Below are positions 21,908 to 40,649 of a stretch of 64,000 nt of DNA, piece by piece (positions within the stretch are counted from its first letter, which is position 1; every line of letters begins with the position of its first letter). The position numbers and the translations under genes were made by a program. Origin of the DNA: Agrostemma githago (lineage: Eukaryota; Streptophyta; Magnoliopsida; Caryophyllales; Caryophyllaceae); contig OY288247.1 in NCBI GenBank assembly GCA_958450325.1, forward strand, positions 8,360,429 to 8,424,428, given 5' to 3'. The notes beneath the pieces are model-generated. The model made no database searches and was not told the DNA's origin. It worked only from the letters and a program-made list of their open reading frames with translations.

Positions 21908-24200
21908 CTACATCATTAGTGTCTGAATTACAATAGATGAAAGTGGTTGTACATTAGAAACCACATCCTCTTGGTAGACAATATCGTCGATGATTGGATT
22001 GTCAATTTGCGATCTCGCCTTGATCTTAAATACTGCCGACCACTTTGTATCCTTTCTTCTCTTTGGATAAGGGGCGTAGTAAATTTGATCCACTTGGTAT
22101 GCCAACACAAAAGGATAGTGCCGTCGCAATTTTCTTGAGCGGTTAACATCTACAAGATTGTATAACTTATGAACATTAACTCCTTGGGCGGAGTTATCAA
22201 TCCAATCACATTTGAATAATATGGATTTAGAGGTCCTGTCACTGTCAAAATAGTGGAGCTCAATGACCTCATCTCGTGTTCCATAATATTCTGACCCATC
22301 GGTGGAACTCACACTGACGCCATTACTGATTGTAGATTTTGGGACGTTGACACCATCTTTGAAAGCATGAAACTTGTACCCATTTACTGAGTATCGCTTC
22401 CAAGTCTTCACTCGTGAGTCGTGAAGAAGGGCCAGTCGCTAGAGTTTTGATGAGGGGGTCGATCAACGCTTCGGGCTTTCTTGAAGTTATAATACGTCAG
22501 TACATTATATATTTCAATAAACAGTTTAGATTAAATTTAGAGGTACATAATCATTTTCACATACTTGATCACGTAGCCAAGTAAAGAACAACGACTCATA
22601 TTTGCTCCAAAGGGCATCACATGATCTGACCTCTGGGTGTTTGCTCATGATGTACGCCTCGAATTTCCTGAATTTGTTTTGATTAAGATGAAGGATAAGA
22701 TTGTACTGTTTCAGTGGGTGTTATATTATCAAAACAATAAACAGATATTGCAGTACATGTGTCACTTACTCCTCGTACGACCTTATGATTGCACCACAGT
22801 TTCTTATGACGTAAGTGTGCGCTTGATTATACTCAACCTCAGTGAGAAATGTTTCCCTACATTTGACCGTGGTGCTGCCCACATCCTTATGAAAAGGTTC
22901 TACATTGTTATCAGATTCATCATTTTCATGGATACCGACATCAACATCCTTTGCTTTTATGTCAATATGGTCTTAAAAGTAACAGGAACAGAAATTTGAC
23001 GTCTCTTCCAACAAATAAGCGTTACATATTGACTCTTTCACCCGAGCTTTATTTCCATTTTTTAAAGATGATTAAAGAACCTGCATAACAGTAATACAAG
23101 TACATTGACTTAAATTCATTTAAGATGGTACAAAACTACGCATAGTTGTCAACACAAGTATACCTTTCTAAAGGATACATCCAGCGGTATTGAACAGGAC
23201 CCGCAACCTTTGCTTCAAATGGAAGGTGCATTGGTAAATGTTCCATCGGGTTGAAGAAAGACGGGGGAAATATTTTCTCCAAATTACAAATGATCTCAGC
23301 AATGTTGTTCTCCAAGCGATTAATAGAGTCCACGGAAATGGTATAGGAACACAAATCGCGAAAAATTGACTAATCTCAGTTATGGCATTCTATGTGTTTA
23401 TAGGGACCAACTATTTCAACGCTACGGCAACAACCTCTCCGTGAACATATGACAATCATGACTTTTCATGCCATGCAATATCAATTTCAAATGGTCTACA
23501 CACCTAGACAAGTTAGATGCGTAACCGCCCAGGAACTTCAACCTAGAAACCCAATCACATAACGCTTTCTTCTCACTTTTATCCAGTACGAAAGACAGTG
23601 ACTTGGGTCGACTGAAACACAGCTCTTAAAGTCAGCTTCGCCTTTCGGTCCGAATGACGTCTTATTAGGTACATCCATAATGGTCTTCCTAAGTTGCTCA
23701 ATTTTTTTTTCAATGTGCATGACATCTAGGTTGTGTCTAATTAGCAGAGTCTTCCAATATGGAAGTTGAAACACCACACATTGATTGAAGATGTCCTATT
23801 TATGAGTTAAAATGACTAGTGCTTAAAGGGATTGAAAGTACTACTCATATCAACAAAGTGCACTTTCTTTTCTAGTCATTCATGCAAAAGAACTACGAAG
23901 TTAAGCGTGCTTAGTTGGGAGTAGTCTGGGAAGTTTTCCGGGATGCGCATGAGTGAGGATAAAATGCGCTGGAATGGACTCGTGTTGGTCTGTGGGACCA
24001 GTACAAAGCCTGGCGGGCTACTGTGACTAACATCTCCGGTCCTAGGATTGGGCCGGGGTGTTACAGAAGTTCCCAGAATATACTTTGTTTCCACCATCCT
24101 TCTGTTTTATCTTTCAACTTCTTCAATTCGTCGAAAGAAAACAACCTGTTAGAGGCGATCGTACTTCCATTGGGTCTCTTCTTCATAAAACCTTTGCAAT
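21908..24200 (-). pseudogene. CACTA TNP2-like transposase, C-terminal half, broken
   Basis: In transcription order the pieces are RLFSFDELKKLKDKTEGWW (about 24,140-24,080), then LPYWKTLLIRHNLDVMHIEK (about 23,760-23,700), LENNIAEIICNLEKIFPPSF with HLPMHLPFEAKVAGPVQYRW (23,300-23,180), a stretch around 22,800 with VEYNQAHTYVIRNCGAIIRS, KFRKFEAYIMSKHPEVRSCD (about 22,660), and a DUF4216-like block ending at 21,908 (YYGTRDEVIELHYFDSDR, WSAVFKIKARSQ). This is the normal order of the plant TNP2 C-terminal half (DUF4218, DUF4216). The catalytic N-terminal part is absent, frames shift between pieces, and a Cassandra LTR interrupts it. Inactive. Confidence 0.8.
23792..24065 (-). repeat. Cassandra TRIM solo LTR carrying a 5S rRNA-like promoter
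   Basis: On the minus strand it starts TGTAACACCCCGGCCCAATC, the usual Cassandra LTR start. The plus strand contains AACTACGAAGTTAAGCGTGC (about 23,890), then TTAGTTGGGAGTAG and TGGGAAG, a diverged copy of the 5S rRNA pol III promoter region. Flanks GAAGA (left) and GAAGT (right) suggest a 5-bp duplication with one change. No second LTR or internal region is present, so it is a solo LTR. It sits within the TNP2 relic. Confidence 0.8.
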
Positions 24201-24329
24201 TCTTGAACGGCTACTAGGTAGGTCTGAGTAGATATATAACATGCTTTATCAACAATACGTAACAAAAAATAAAAACAACAACAATCATGTATCAACACCC
24301 AACAAAAACATTAATTCTTAGTATTATTG

Positions 24330-24620
24330 CTAGTACTAGATTACTAATATTAGTAGTAGTGGTGGTGGTAGTAGTAGTAGATTAGTAGTATTAGTAGTAG
24401 TAGTAGTGGATTAGCTAATCACCTACTACTACTACTAATCTACTACTCCTAATACTACTACTAAAAAAATTCACAATTCTCGATCCACCACCACCACTAC
24501 TACTTAACCTCTACAGCAACAACAACAACAACAACCACCACTCACACAAACTCATACCAACACTAACACAACCAACAACAACAAACCACAACAACAAGCT
24601 AATCAATAATAACAATAACA
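24330..24620. repeat. Low-complexity (TAG)n / (CTA)n inverted tract and (ACA)n
   Basis: A TAG-rich run (24,345-24,410) is followed by its complement, a CTA-rich run (24,420-24,465), around the centre GGATTAGCTAATC, so it can fold back. It is followed by AAC/ACA repeats to about 24,620. It lies inside the CACTA element. Confidence 0.75.
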
Positions 24621-25286
24621 ATAACAACAATCTAAATAATTTAAATGCTTCAACATACTTTAATGGAGATCAGAAATTAAAAGACGGAAAAATTATCGGA
24701 AAGAACACTGGAGGCACGGCAGGGGGCGGCAGTGGCGGCAGCAGCGACGCCGGAGGTGGTGGTCGTCGAAGGTAGGCGCCGGTGGAGGAGGAGGCCGGGG
24801 AGGGCGAAAGGTCAGGGTTTTTCGCGAGGGAGGGAGGAAATTGAATTGAGGGTTTTGTGTTTGTGAATGTCATCACGTCTTTTTTTTAATATCTGAGGAG
24901 CATGTGGCGGACAATCCAACGCGAGTCCGCCGCATTTCATTTATTATGCGTCGGACTGTCCGCCGCATATCTGACGCATGCGTGAATAAATTCTAAAAGA
25001 AAATTATGGGAAAAGCGTGCGTCGGTTTCTCATTGTATGCGGCGGATGGTCCGACGCATCACAAATTATGCGGCTGACATGCGTCGGCTAATCCGACGCA
25101 TGTTTGAGCGCGAAATACGTTTTTGTAGGCGCCTTTTGACCTGTGTCGCGTTGCGTGGACAATTCCGACACAAGTGGTATGCGTCGGCCAATCCGACGCA
25201 TGTCTGACGCGTTGTCTAATAATGCGTCGGCTTCCCAGTCCGCCGCAAGACGTCCGCCGCATTCGCCTCTGGTTTTTGTAGTGTTT

Positions 25287-26715
25287 GTGGGAGTTCGGTC
25301 CCATTTCAGTTCACTCTACACTTAGGTTGTACCGCGCACAAAGCACGGTTTGACTTAGAGATAGTGCTATAAAAGAAGAAGGGTTCGCTTCAATGATAAG
25401 AATTCTCTTACTCAAACTACTGTGTGCTTAAGAGTTTGATTCTTACCCGCGAGGTAGTGTACTCATTTGAACCAAAAGAAATACTCCCTTCGTATCTATA
25501 TGTTCCTCCACTTTGTTTAATATATGAGTGCAATATTATATTGAAAGTGGACGAACATATAGATACAGAGGGTGTAATACGTAGACTTACGATTTACCTC
25601 TTCCCATTAGTATGTACTCCGTACAACTTCCAACCCTAATAATATCTTCCTTTCAAATTTCCAAACATTTTTTTTAAAAAGAAAACTTCCAATCATATTT
25701 TTTGAAAGAAAAGTTCCGCACATATTTTTTGTGAAAGAAAATTTCCAAACATTTTTTTTAAAAGAAAATTTCCAAGCATTTTAATTATAAGTTATAAAAA
25801 CTAGTTTAGCCCGCAAGATACTGAGTAGATGAGACAAAAAAATATCTCAAAATCGAGAAGTAGCAAAATCTTATTAGCATCCCAAAATTTACCGAGGATT
25901 TGGCCTCTTCAAAAAATGATGTTCCACCTTACTTTTACGTACACTGATTCCAATACGTTCGTTTAACGATAGTTTTCGACATTTATTAATAACAACTTCA
26001 TTATCCGTTTCATTTAATTGTTTGCATTTACTCTTTGTACATTATTGATGAGTAAAATCGTCAATGTAACTTTTACTAATATATAAAATAAAATATATTC
26101 ATGTGGAATCTTGTTTAAATTGTCTAATTGAGTACGTTATAAAATATCGAATTTTTATAATTTTTAGAAATATATATGTAACTAAAGATATAGAGAAAAT
26201 AAAATGTGTATTGACAAATATGAAAAACTAAATGGAAAGAATTAAATGGAATGGAATGAGTAATTTTTCCAGTTCTTTTATCTAGAAGATTTTTATCTAA
26301 TAAATGTAAATTTCATAGTACTACATTATCTAGGTATATAAAAAGTGAATATGGAAGATCTTTAAGAATAATGAGCCAGAAAAATAAGTAATTTTACCCC
26401 GGTTGACGGGATATCATAATGTCGATATCAGAAATCTTACAAGTGGATTCTATCGATGATAACGTGTTTTTTTCTTTATTTTTTTGCAACTCGGTGCATG
26501 AAACTATTAATTAAAAAAAATTGAGCATGTACGTACGTATGTCTCCTACGTTCCTCTATAAATCAGGAGGTTATAATGTAGAGTTTGATAGAGCTGAAAA
26601 TATATGTTAAGATCAAGCACATATAAGATGAACAAATATTCATCACTTTTATCCCGACACAAATCATACAAAACCCCCTGGGTAAATGGAAGCTTAGGCT
26701 CGCAGAATGTGGGTG
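25287..26715. other. AT-rich intergenic region with one MITE
   Basis: Apart from the Stowaway element at 25,484-25,574 I see no gene. Around 25,650-25,790 there is a short imperfect tandem of about 35 bp (TTTCCAAACATTTTTTTTAAA, AGTTCCGCACATATTTTTTG and similar). Confidence 0.5.
25484..25574. mobile_element. Stowaway-like MITE, 91 bp
   Basis: The ends are CTCCCTTCGTATCTATATGT and the inverse ACATATAGATACAGAGGGTG, flanked by TA on both sides (25,482-83 and 25,575-76). This TIR and TA duplication are those of Tc1/mariner-derived Stowaway MITEs. Confidence 0.85.
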
Positions 26716-27672
<957 letters not shown>

Positions 27673-27753
27673 CAAGGAAGATATCATTTCATTTCATTAT
27701 GAAAGAAATTACAGCTTTGCAAAAAAACTACCACACTAGAATGTTACATCTAT

Positions 27754-30700
27754 CTAGACTTCAAATGCCTTAATGACTCTATGATATTTCTGACTATTTC
27801 TATACTTTGTGTATCGTGAGATAACCGAGAATTTAATCTGAGAAACAATTGCATCTATAGTAGCTTTCTTATCTACAAACAAGCGTTTGTTCCGTTCTTT
27901 CCATATGAAGTAAATAGCAGCTGCCAGACTAACTCTGAGCCAGACCATCTTCCAGTGTTTCCGTCTATTAGCAGGCATCATCCAACGTATGATCTTGGGC
28001 AAGCAAATCTCTGGAATCTGCATCTGCAACCAATTAAGAACACCCGTCCAAACTCCCTTTGAGAAATTGCATTTGAAGAATAAATGACGATGATCCTCCA
28101 ACGCTTCTTCGCATAAGCAACATCTATTCACTACATGAAAACCCCTTCTGCAGAATTGATCCACTGTGGGTAACTTCTGCTGAATGGCTATCGACATAAA
28201 CAATTTGTGGCTTGGCATAAGGACGCTGGAGGAAAGCATCGAATGCCAGCGTGTTTGTTTCTTCTGTCGCAGCACCTCATAAGCTTTTTGGACTTTGAAA
28301 TCTGCATTACTTACACATGCCTGTATAAAATTCTGAGCAGACTCAATAGACCCAAATCGTTGAACCAATATGTCTCTTACTTTTAAGCAATGCTTAAAAC
28401 TTGCAGGATGAAACTCTTTGCTTTTAATGTCCCATATTGAGCTTGAACCCAAAATATACTCCCGACACCATTTTCCCCATATGCTCGAAGGCTGGTTAGC
28501 GAACACCCAAACCCATTTCGAGAGTAGAGCATAATTCCATGTCTGGAGATGCTTGATATTAACCCCACCTGCATCCCATGGAGAGCATAAATCGTTCCAT
28601 TTTTTAAAAACTAACCTACGCTCTCCTTCTTCAATTCCCCAAAAGAAATCCTTACACATCTTATTAATTTTTTTAAGAATTGCCACGGGAAGAAGTAGAC
28701 TCGAACACCAAAAGTTATCGAGGCCAAATATTACCGAATTCAGAAGTTGAGCTTTACCGGCATATGAGAGAAACTTTGTGGACCAGTGATTGATGGAGTT
28801 CTGTATTTTTAGCAGCAGAGGTGAGAACATCTCTATACTAAGTCGAGAATCAGTAAGAGGGACCCCTAAATATCTGAAAGGAAACGATCCAGCTACAAAC
28901 CCCGATTGAGCCAGAATAAGCTGTTGAACTGGCATAGCTACTCCCCCAAAATATATATTTGTCTTCTCTAAGTTAGCAACCAACCCTGAGATCTGCGCAA
29001 ACGAGTCAAGAATCCGTTTACAAGCCAGAACTGAAGGTAGATCACCTCTTGCAAAAATCATTAGATCGTCGGCGAAAATTAAATGGGTCAAGTTGATCCT
29101 TCCACATTTAGGGTGGTAAGAGACTTTAGAGGACTTACAGACTGTTCTAAGATCTCGAGAGAGAATTTCCATACTTAATACGAAGATATAAGGCGAAAGA
29201 GGATCCCCTTGACGAATTCCACTCTTGCCTTGAAAAAACCCGGAAACTCCACCATTAATCTTGAAAGTATACCAAGGATGTAGAATGCAACCCATTATCC
29301 AATTTATGAACTGATCCGGAAAACCAAAATTCTTTAGCATTTGATTAATAAATGACCACTGCAGCGTATCGAAAGCCTTACGTATGTCGACTTTGATAAG
29401 GCATCGAGGAGTCAAGAATTTTCTACTGTATCCTTTAATCAGAGCTTGTGATAACATGGTGTTATCGAACATATTCCTTCCCGAGACAAATGCAGCCTGC
29501 TCCTCTCCTACTAAGGAGGGTAGGATTGGTTTCAGTCTATTAGTTAAGATCTTTGCAATTGTCTTATAAAGGATCGTGCAACAGGATATTGGCCTATAAT
29601 CCGTCACCGATCCTGCATCCTTCTTCTTAGGAATGAGAGAAACAAGAGTAGTATTGGCCTGTTTTGACATTTTTCCATTCTTAAAGAAACTAAACACTGC
29701 AGCACAGAAGTCTCTACTAATAATTCCCCAAGCTGATTTAAAAAAACCAGCAGAGAAACCGTCCAAACCTGGACTACTATTATCATCCATACTAAATATA
29801 GCATTCCTAACTTCTTCAGCAGATATAGCAGCTGTAAGGGAGGCATTATCATCAGGAGAGAGAACAGTGGCATCCTGAGCAATACATTTAGTATGAATTG
29901 CATTGCCTAGGAGCCTAGTATAGTATTCCTGAAAAGCTTCAGAACTGCAGAACCAGTTCGAAGAATACCATCCGCGTCTTTAATTGCCCCAATATTCTGC
30001 TGATTCCTCCTTTCAGCCACCTTAGCATAAAAATATTTAGATGAGCAATCTGTCATTTGAATGTGCTTAATTTTTGCTTTTTGCTTAAGCATATCCATCT
30101 CAGTTTTCTTAACCATAATGTATTTATCAATTAGCACCTTCTCTTGGGCGTACAACTGCTTAGAAAAAGGAGATACTGAAATCTGCCTTTGACAGTCTAA
30201 TAACTCTGACTTAGCCTCTTTAACTTTAAGGGAAAGATTAGTGTAGTTAGCTGAGTGGAGTTTAGAAAGCCCATATCGAGTTTGCTTCAATTTCTGGAAA
30301 AGGCGATACATGGGGGAACCTGCAACTTTAAAATCCCAAGCATTTTTAACTGTCTCCAAGTAATTTGGATGCTCAATCCAACAATTTAGAAAACTAAAGC
30401 GTTTCTTAGGGAGCAATTCAGTAGAGATATTCACCAGTATTGGAGAATGATCGGATATTCCTTGCTCACAAAAGATAGCTGAAGAAGTCGGAAAAACCTG
30501 AGACCATTAAGGGTTTATCACTACCCTATCCAATTTAGACCATATACGAGAATCTGGTTCTCTTTTGTTAGTCCAAGTCAGGTTACAACCTGAACTGTGC
30601 AAGTCCTCGAGTCTACAATTCAATAGGCATTGATTAAAATCCCACATATCCTGAAAATCAGGTGGATTTGCACCTATCTTTTCCTCTGGACTTCTAATTA

Positions 30701-31028
30701 TATTAAAGTCTCCAATAGCTATCCAAGGTACACCTGTAGAGAGGAACTCAAGATCATTCCAGAGCAATCTTTTCTCCGACCCATCATTAAAGCCATATAT
30801 AGCACTGAACTGATACTTTTTATTTGTTTGAAGATGATGCAGCAATCCAGTGATCTGTTGAGCAGACGTACTGGAAACCACAAAGGAAACAGTTGAAGGA
30901 TTGAATAAAATCCAAATTCTTCCATTATTGTGACTATTGTAATTATGTATGACTGACCAAGCAGAGAAATTTCCTCTAATAATTTTTGAAGCCTTTTTCT
31001 GTTTCACTCTAGTTTCTAGGATTGCCAT
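27754..31028 (-). pseudogene. LINE 1 ORF2: endonuclease, reverse transcriptase, zf-RVT
   Basis: The endonuclease portion (31,028-30,507) shows WIAIGDFNII, SGCNLTWTNKRE and RIWSKLDRV. It meets an in-frame TAA at about 30,507 and resumes with GISDHSPILVNI. A frameshift near 29,940 separates it from the reverse transcriptase frame, which then stays open from 29,790 to 27,754 (678 codons). That part has SSPGLDGFSAGFFKSAW, LIPKKKDAGSVTDYRPISCC, EEQAAFVSGRNMFDN, IRQGDPLSPYIFVLSMEILS and the catalytic FADDLMIFARGD. Near the end CLCEEALEDHRHLFFKC is the zf-RVT cysteine/histidine cluster. In L1 elements the enzyme nicks DNA and reverse transcribes its own RNA in place. This copy cannot make the full protein. 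Confidence 0.9.
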
Positions 31029-31095
31029 AACATCTGGTTTATTTGCACTCAGAAAATCTCTTACTTCACTATGTTTTAGAGGGTCATTGAAACCC

Positions 31096-31903
31096 CTAAT
31101 ATTTCATGAAGCCACCTTCATTATTTTTATCAGGGGGGAGCGGATCTGTCTCTTCAAAAGTCACACTACAATGTTCCTCAGATTCTTCGCCAAACTCAGG
31201 TGAGTCCCCGTGATCCTTCAGGAGTAACTTGAACCCATTATCCAACACAATAGGTTCCTTAGTAACTGTAGGAGTAATTCGCTTAGCAGATTTTTTAACT
31301 GAAGAAAATCCTTCCAGATTTACCTCTTCAGCTTGCTTATCTTTAGCCAGAACAGCAGGTTTCTGTACCTCTGCCGCAGGTTTCACCTCTGCAGCAGTTT
31401 GATGTACCTCTGCAGCCGGCTCCACTAGTGTCACTATATCTTTCTTCTTCTCCTTTTTACATGAAGAAATAGTATGCCCAAGCTTACCACAAGACTTACA
31501 GTAAAACGGTATCCATTCATACTGCACCCTTTGAGCAGAATGCTCACAGTAAGGGGTAGAGATCACGATAGTGTCAGGAAGAGGTTTGGACACATCAGCT
31601 TCAACCAGAATCCTAGCAAATGAAAGCTTCGCTTTCGTAGTAGTAGCTAAGTCCGCACAAAGAGGCTTCCCGATTTTACTGGCCATCTTTCCTAGTACCG
31701 TTTCTGACCATAAAAAAGGATCGAGATCAGGAAATAACACCCAAATTGGAACACACGCAACCCTATCCATTTCATTCGAGAACGTAGGAGACCATTCCTT
31801 CAAGATAATCGTATATACTCCCATTCTCCAAGGACCTCCCCTAAGCACCTCATCCATGGCTTCTTTAGATTGGAATCGAAATGAGAACCAACCTCTCTTG
31901 AAA
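31096..31903 (-). pseudogene. LINE 1 ORF1 (DUF4283-like plus zinc knuckle), 5'-truncated
   Basis: Reading from the (ATT)n junction, the frame gives WFSFRFQSKEAMDEVLRGG, then PIWVLFPDLDPFLWSE, a pattern of the plant LINE DUF4283 RNA-binding region. A CCHC knuckle follows (CKSCGKLGHTISSC). The tail is rich in A/E/V repeats (AAEVHQTAAEVKPAAEVQKP). The N terminus is lost at 31,903. ORF1 proteins package LINE RNA. A stop separates it from ORF2. Confidence 0.75.
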
Positions 31904-37488
<5,585 letters not shown>

Positions 37489-37620
37489 GCAAGAGTAATA
37501 ATATGAGGCCAACTAGCGGCTTATTATTATTTTGCAGGAAATTGCATAATGGCTTCACTTGACTTTTGTTGGAAGTAAACATACACAAATTACAGGTGTG
37601 AATGTTGTTTGCTTTTGCAG

Positions 37621-39998
37621 GTATGTGTTGAAAAAAACTCGATTGGCTAAGCGTACTGAGAGGATGAAGCGAATTGCGCATCAGGAGGTTACATCCAATT
37701 CTACTTTTGTTACCCTTGGATTTAGATTCTTGTTACATGTTCGAAACCAACATTATTTATCTTCGGTCGATAGATAATTAAGTCTCATGTTTGTAGGGTT
37801 ACAACCCTTAAACCCAAGGATCTGTTATAAGTATTAACCGAAAAGACAAACAATAGAGGGATAATGAATATACCTTATTGGCAGCGGAAGAACGTATTAA
37901 TAAGAATAATAAGAAATATAATAACCCAGAAGTATATATAATTCCCCACGGACAGAATAAAGCAACCCATACGGAACTGCGGTGTATATGCTAGCATAAG
38001 GGTTTTGTGAGACGGTCTCACAAATTCTCTCTCTAATAATATATGAAATAATACTCTGAATTGTATATTCTGGTTTATATAGGAGAGCTTGAGAGCTAGG
38101 TTACTTAACCTAGAAGTGATTCCATAACTCAAATTGGTATAATTAGATTATCACAATAATTCTAGTTACCATATAAAAGTTATTTCACAACTAATATTGG
38201 TATAATTAGATTATCACAATAACTCTAGTTACCATAACTAGATTATTACTATAACTCTAATTACCATAACCCGACAACACAGCTGAGTCGTATTACTACT
38301 GACCCGATATATTAATATACCGATATATTAATAATATCCCGCACACATTGTGTGTGACCCAATGGGCCCACTTAAGACTACCAGACATATAACTCATTTA
38401 TATGTCAACCCGAGATCGACCTCTAGCAAGGCATATCGGATACATAGACTTAAGCGGGTAAATCCGTAGGACAGTGGACATAACTCTTTCAATGTTGTAT
38501 TATGAAAACTTGGACTTGTTGGTTATGGGGTAATTCATAATTGTTGCAGATGAGTATAATAGCAAAACTAAGCAAGCCATATGTGGTGGAGTATAAGGAT
38601 GCATGGGTGGAGAAGGTAATTAAGATTATGTCTTAAGGCAATTTTATTCTGTAATATGCAATGCTAACTAATTTAGACAGTAAGGCCAACCTCAATGTTT
38701 TTGCGGAAAATATGCTTTGTTAGTTGCTGCTCATATGTTCGATGTTAGAACCTTAACAGAGATTTTCGTGACGTTAATTTGACAGAAAGTTTGCAAGTGG
38801 GTAACTCAGCTACTGTTAGCCTTGGATTATCTTCACACAAACTGCGTTTTGCACAGAGATATCAAGGTGTTTATTATTTTGTTATCAGATGAAAATAGGG
38901 AAATTTTCAGCACTAATTAACATCAATCAGCTACTCATTTTTATGCTTCTGTTACATTTCATTTTTAGTGCTCCAACATATTCTTCTTCAAGGACAACGA
39001 TATCAGGCTAGGTGAGACTTTATCCACTGTACGTTGAAGATTCGGACTAAAGGAATAATAGAAACTAGTACTCTTTTGTAGTAATTCACTGACCAGATGA
39101 TTTTGGCCTTGCGAAACTTCTTGGGCAAGACGATCTTACAAATTCGGTACTAGCTAGCAGTATTTGCAGAAGACCTTAATCAGATCAGCTTATAATTTGT
39201 TCTTGATTTACTAATAAAACTGTTTGATACTTAATGTTGTACAGATTGTAGGTAGTCCGAACTACATGTGCCCGGAAATCCTTTCTGAGCTACCATACGG
39301 TTACAAATTAGATATATGGTCCTTAGGTACTATGGAGTACTAAACACGAAAATCTAGCTTAAAATGGATATGATCTGTCCGACAAATCTGATGAACTTGG
39401 CAATCTGCCCTCTTACAGGTTGCTGTATGTTTGAAATAGCAGCACATCAACCTGCATTCCAAGCACCAGTAAGTACAATGACACAGATTAAGACATAGTA
39501 GTTCATTAAAAACAGGATATGGCAGGCCTAGTCAACAAAATATACCGGTCCACGATTTCCCCTCTTCCGACTGTCTACTCACCACCACTGTATGTCAATA
39601 TATCCCGAACCATAGATTTCTGTACATACTTACAGTCATGTTTATCTCTACGAGTTGGATTACTGATTGTCGTCATGTTGCAGGAAACATTTAATCAAAA
39701 CGATGCTAAAAAAAATCCTGAACATAAACCGACTGTAAGTGAATATTTTATGGCTATTAACTTGAACGAAAACTGTCGCAAAGAAGTGATTAATTTGCCT
39801 GTTTTTGCAATGTTGGACAAGGCTGCAGAACTGCTGAGAGATCCACACTTACAGCCATACCTTGCTCAATGCCACACATCGTCTCTTGTATTCCTGCCAG
39901 TAAAGTCAGAACTCAGTAACAGCAATAATCCGAGTACTTCTTACATGACAAGAAAGCCGAAAATCTTACCTAATGGTAAAAAGAATTGCAAAAAATAG
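37621..39998 (+). pseudogene. NEK-type (NIMA-related) serine/threonine kinase gene, 5'-truncated and frameshifted
   Basis: Ten exon-like blocks with GT/AG borders can be followed: 37,621-37,687 (YVLKKTRLAKRTERMKRIAH), 38,550-38,615 (AKLSKPYVVEYKDAWVEK), 38,786-38,866 (DYLHTNCVLHRDIK), 38,969-39,011 (CSNIFFFKDNDIR), 39,097-39,146 (DFGLAKLLGQDD), 39,245-39,326 (NYMCPEILSELPYGYKLDIW), 39,419-39,468, 39,516-39,589 (DMAGLVNKIYRSTISPLP), 39,684-39,734 and 39,822-39,998 (AELLRDPHLQPYLAQC). These follow plant NEK kinases closely, including the VLKK lysine, HRD and DFG. Three defects stand out. The Gly-loop exon is absent, its place being taken by the (ATT)n/LINE train upstream. The exon for the hinge region between blocks two and three is absent. 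The ninth block is one base short in an A run (eight A where nine would keep frame). NEKs regulate microtubules and growth. This copy is most likely dead. Confidence 0.8.
37785..38540. repeat. Repeat-filled intron of the NEK relic
   Basis: It lies between two kinase exons. It contains a tandem of about 67 bp (ATTGGTATAATTAGATTATC at 38,139 and 38,206, with a third degraded unit near 38,240) and a stretch (TGTTTGTAGGGTTACAACCC at about 37,788 onward) that looks like LTR or MITE material. I could not fix its borders. Confidence 0.45.
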
Positions 39999-40640
39999 TA
40001 CCTCATCAAGTACCCCATAACAGCACAAAGGCATCGTCCTCTGATTCTCAAGAAACAAAGGTCGAGACCAAAAGGGTCGATCCTACAAGCTGATCAGGTG
40101 TTCAACTGTCATTCATTTATTACTGTACTTCTTATCAACTTATTGATTGCTCCATCTTAAACTTTACAATAGGTCAAATATAAAGATAAAACATTCAAGG
40201 CAACTGATTTGTTCGTTATGTATTTGCCGGTTTATGACGAAGATAGTCTATCAGTTCCCCAAGTGGCCTTGTTCTAAATATTGACGGTGTATATATAACA
40301 ATCTTGGGTGCAAGCTTGAATATGTTTTCTGTTTAGGACTGTGGTACAAAATTCATCCAAACTCCCAAGTGAACACTTTGAAGATCAAGAGACTTATCTC
40401 CTTATAGCAGCCAATGGAGGATTTTTTCAGCAATGTTCCGGGTATTGTGGTTGATAAAATCCTTTAAAAGTTGTCGATTCGAATGTTTATTAGGTTAAGT
40501 ATCTCTATAGTGTGGAAGGAAGAGAGAGATAATGTCTTGTGGCTGTAATTAATTGTTTTGTTATTAATAAAATTTAGTTACCATTTATGTGAAAGTGGTG
40601 TGCGGTGTGCCTATTTCGTAATTTTTTTTTTGTAATTTAG
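39999..40640 (+). other. Possible 3' remainder of the NEK relic
   Basis: A short conceptual stretch near 40,060 (VETKRVDPTS) resembles NEK C-terminal tails, but it lies after the stop and outside any firm exon. The rest shows nothing. Confidence 0.3.
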
Positions 40641-40649
40641 CAGTTCAAT

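Larger units (their letters stand above)
19468..25283 (-). mobile_element. CACTA (En/Spm) DNA transposon, 5.8 kb, decayed
   Basis: The ends are CACTACAAAAATGGAGG at 19,468 and its inverted counterpart ...GGTTTTTGTAGTG ending at 25,283, with a TTT duplication. Subterminal blocks (about 19,490-19,830 and 24,900-25,270) are crowded with the word GCGTCGG and its complement, often as palindromes such as GCGTCGGccaatCCGACGC. The interior encodes, on the minus strand, TNP2-like transposase pieces followed by a second ORF of the plant Transposase_24 type. Frames are broken and the N-terminal half of TNP2 is missing, so it is nonautonomous at best. Confidence 0.9.
27673..31903 (-). mobile_element. LINE 1 (L1-type non-LTR retrotransposon), 5'-truncated
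   Basis: In order on the minus strand: end of ORF1, then ORF2 with endonuclease, reverse transcriptase and zf-RVT, then a 3' end leading into poly(A). The 5' end stops abruptly at (ATT)n array 2 within the ORF1 DUF4283-type domain. One in-frame stop and one frameshift break ORF2. Confidence 0.9.

Noticed and set aside
23890..23950. 5S rRNA gene
   Set aside because: The similarity is partial and diverged and lies within a Cassandra-type LTR. It is not a functional 5S gene.
24670..24876. Pro-rich 68-residue frame
   Set aside because: Low-complexity GC stretch inside the CACTA element. It could be a 5' exon or leader of its gene, but nothing shows that.
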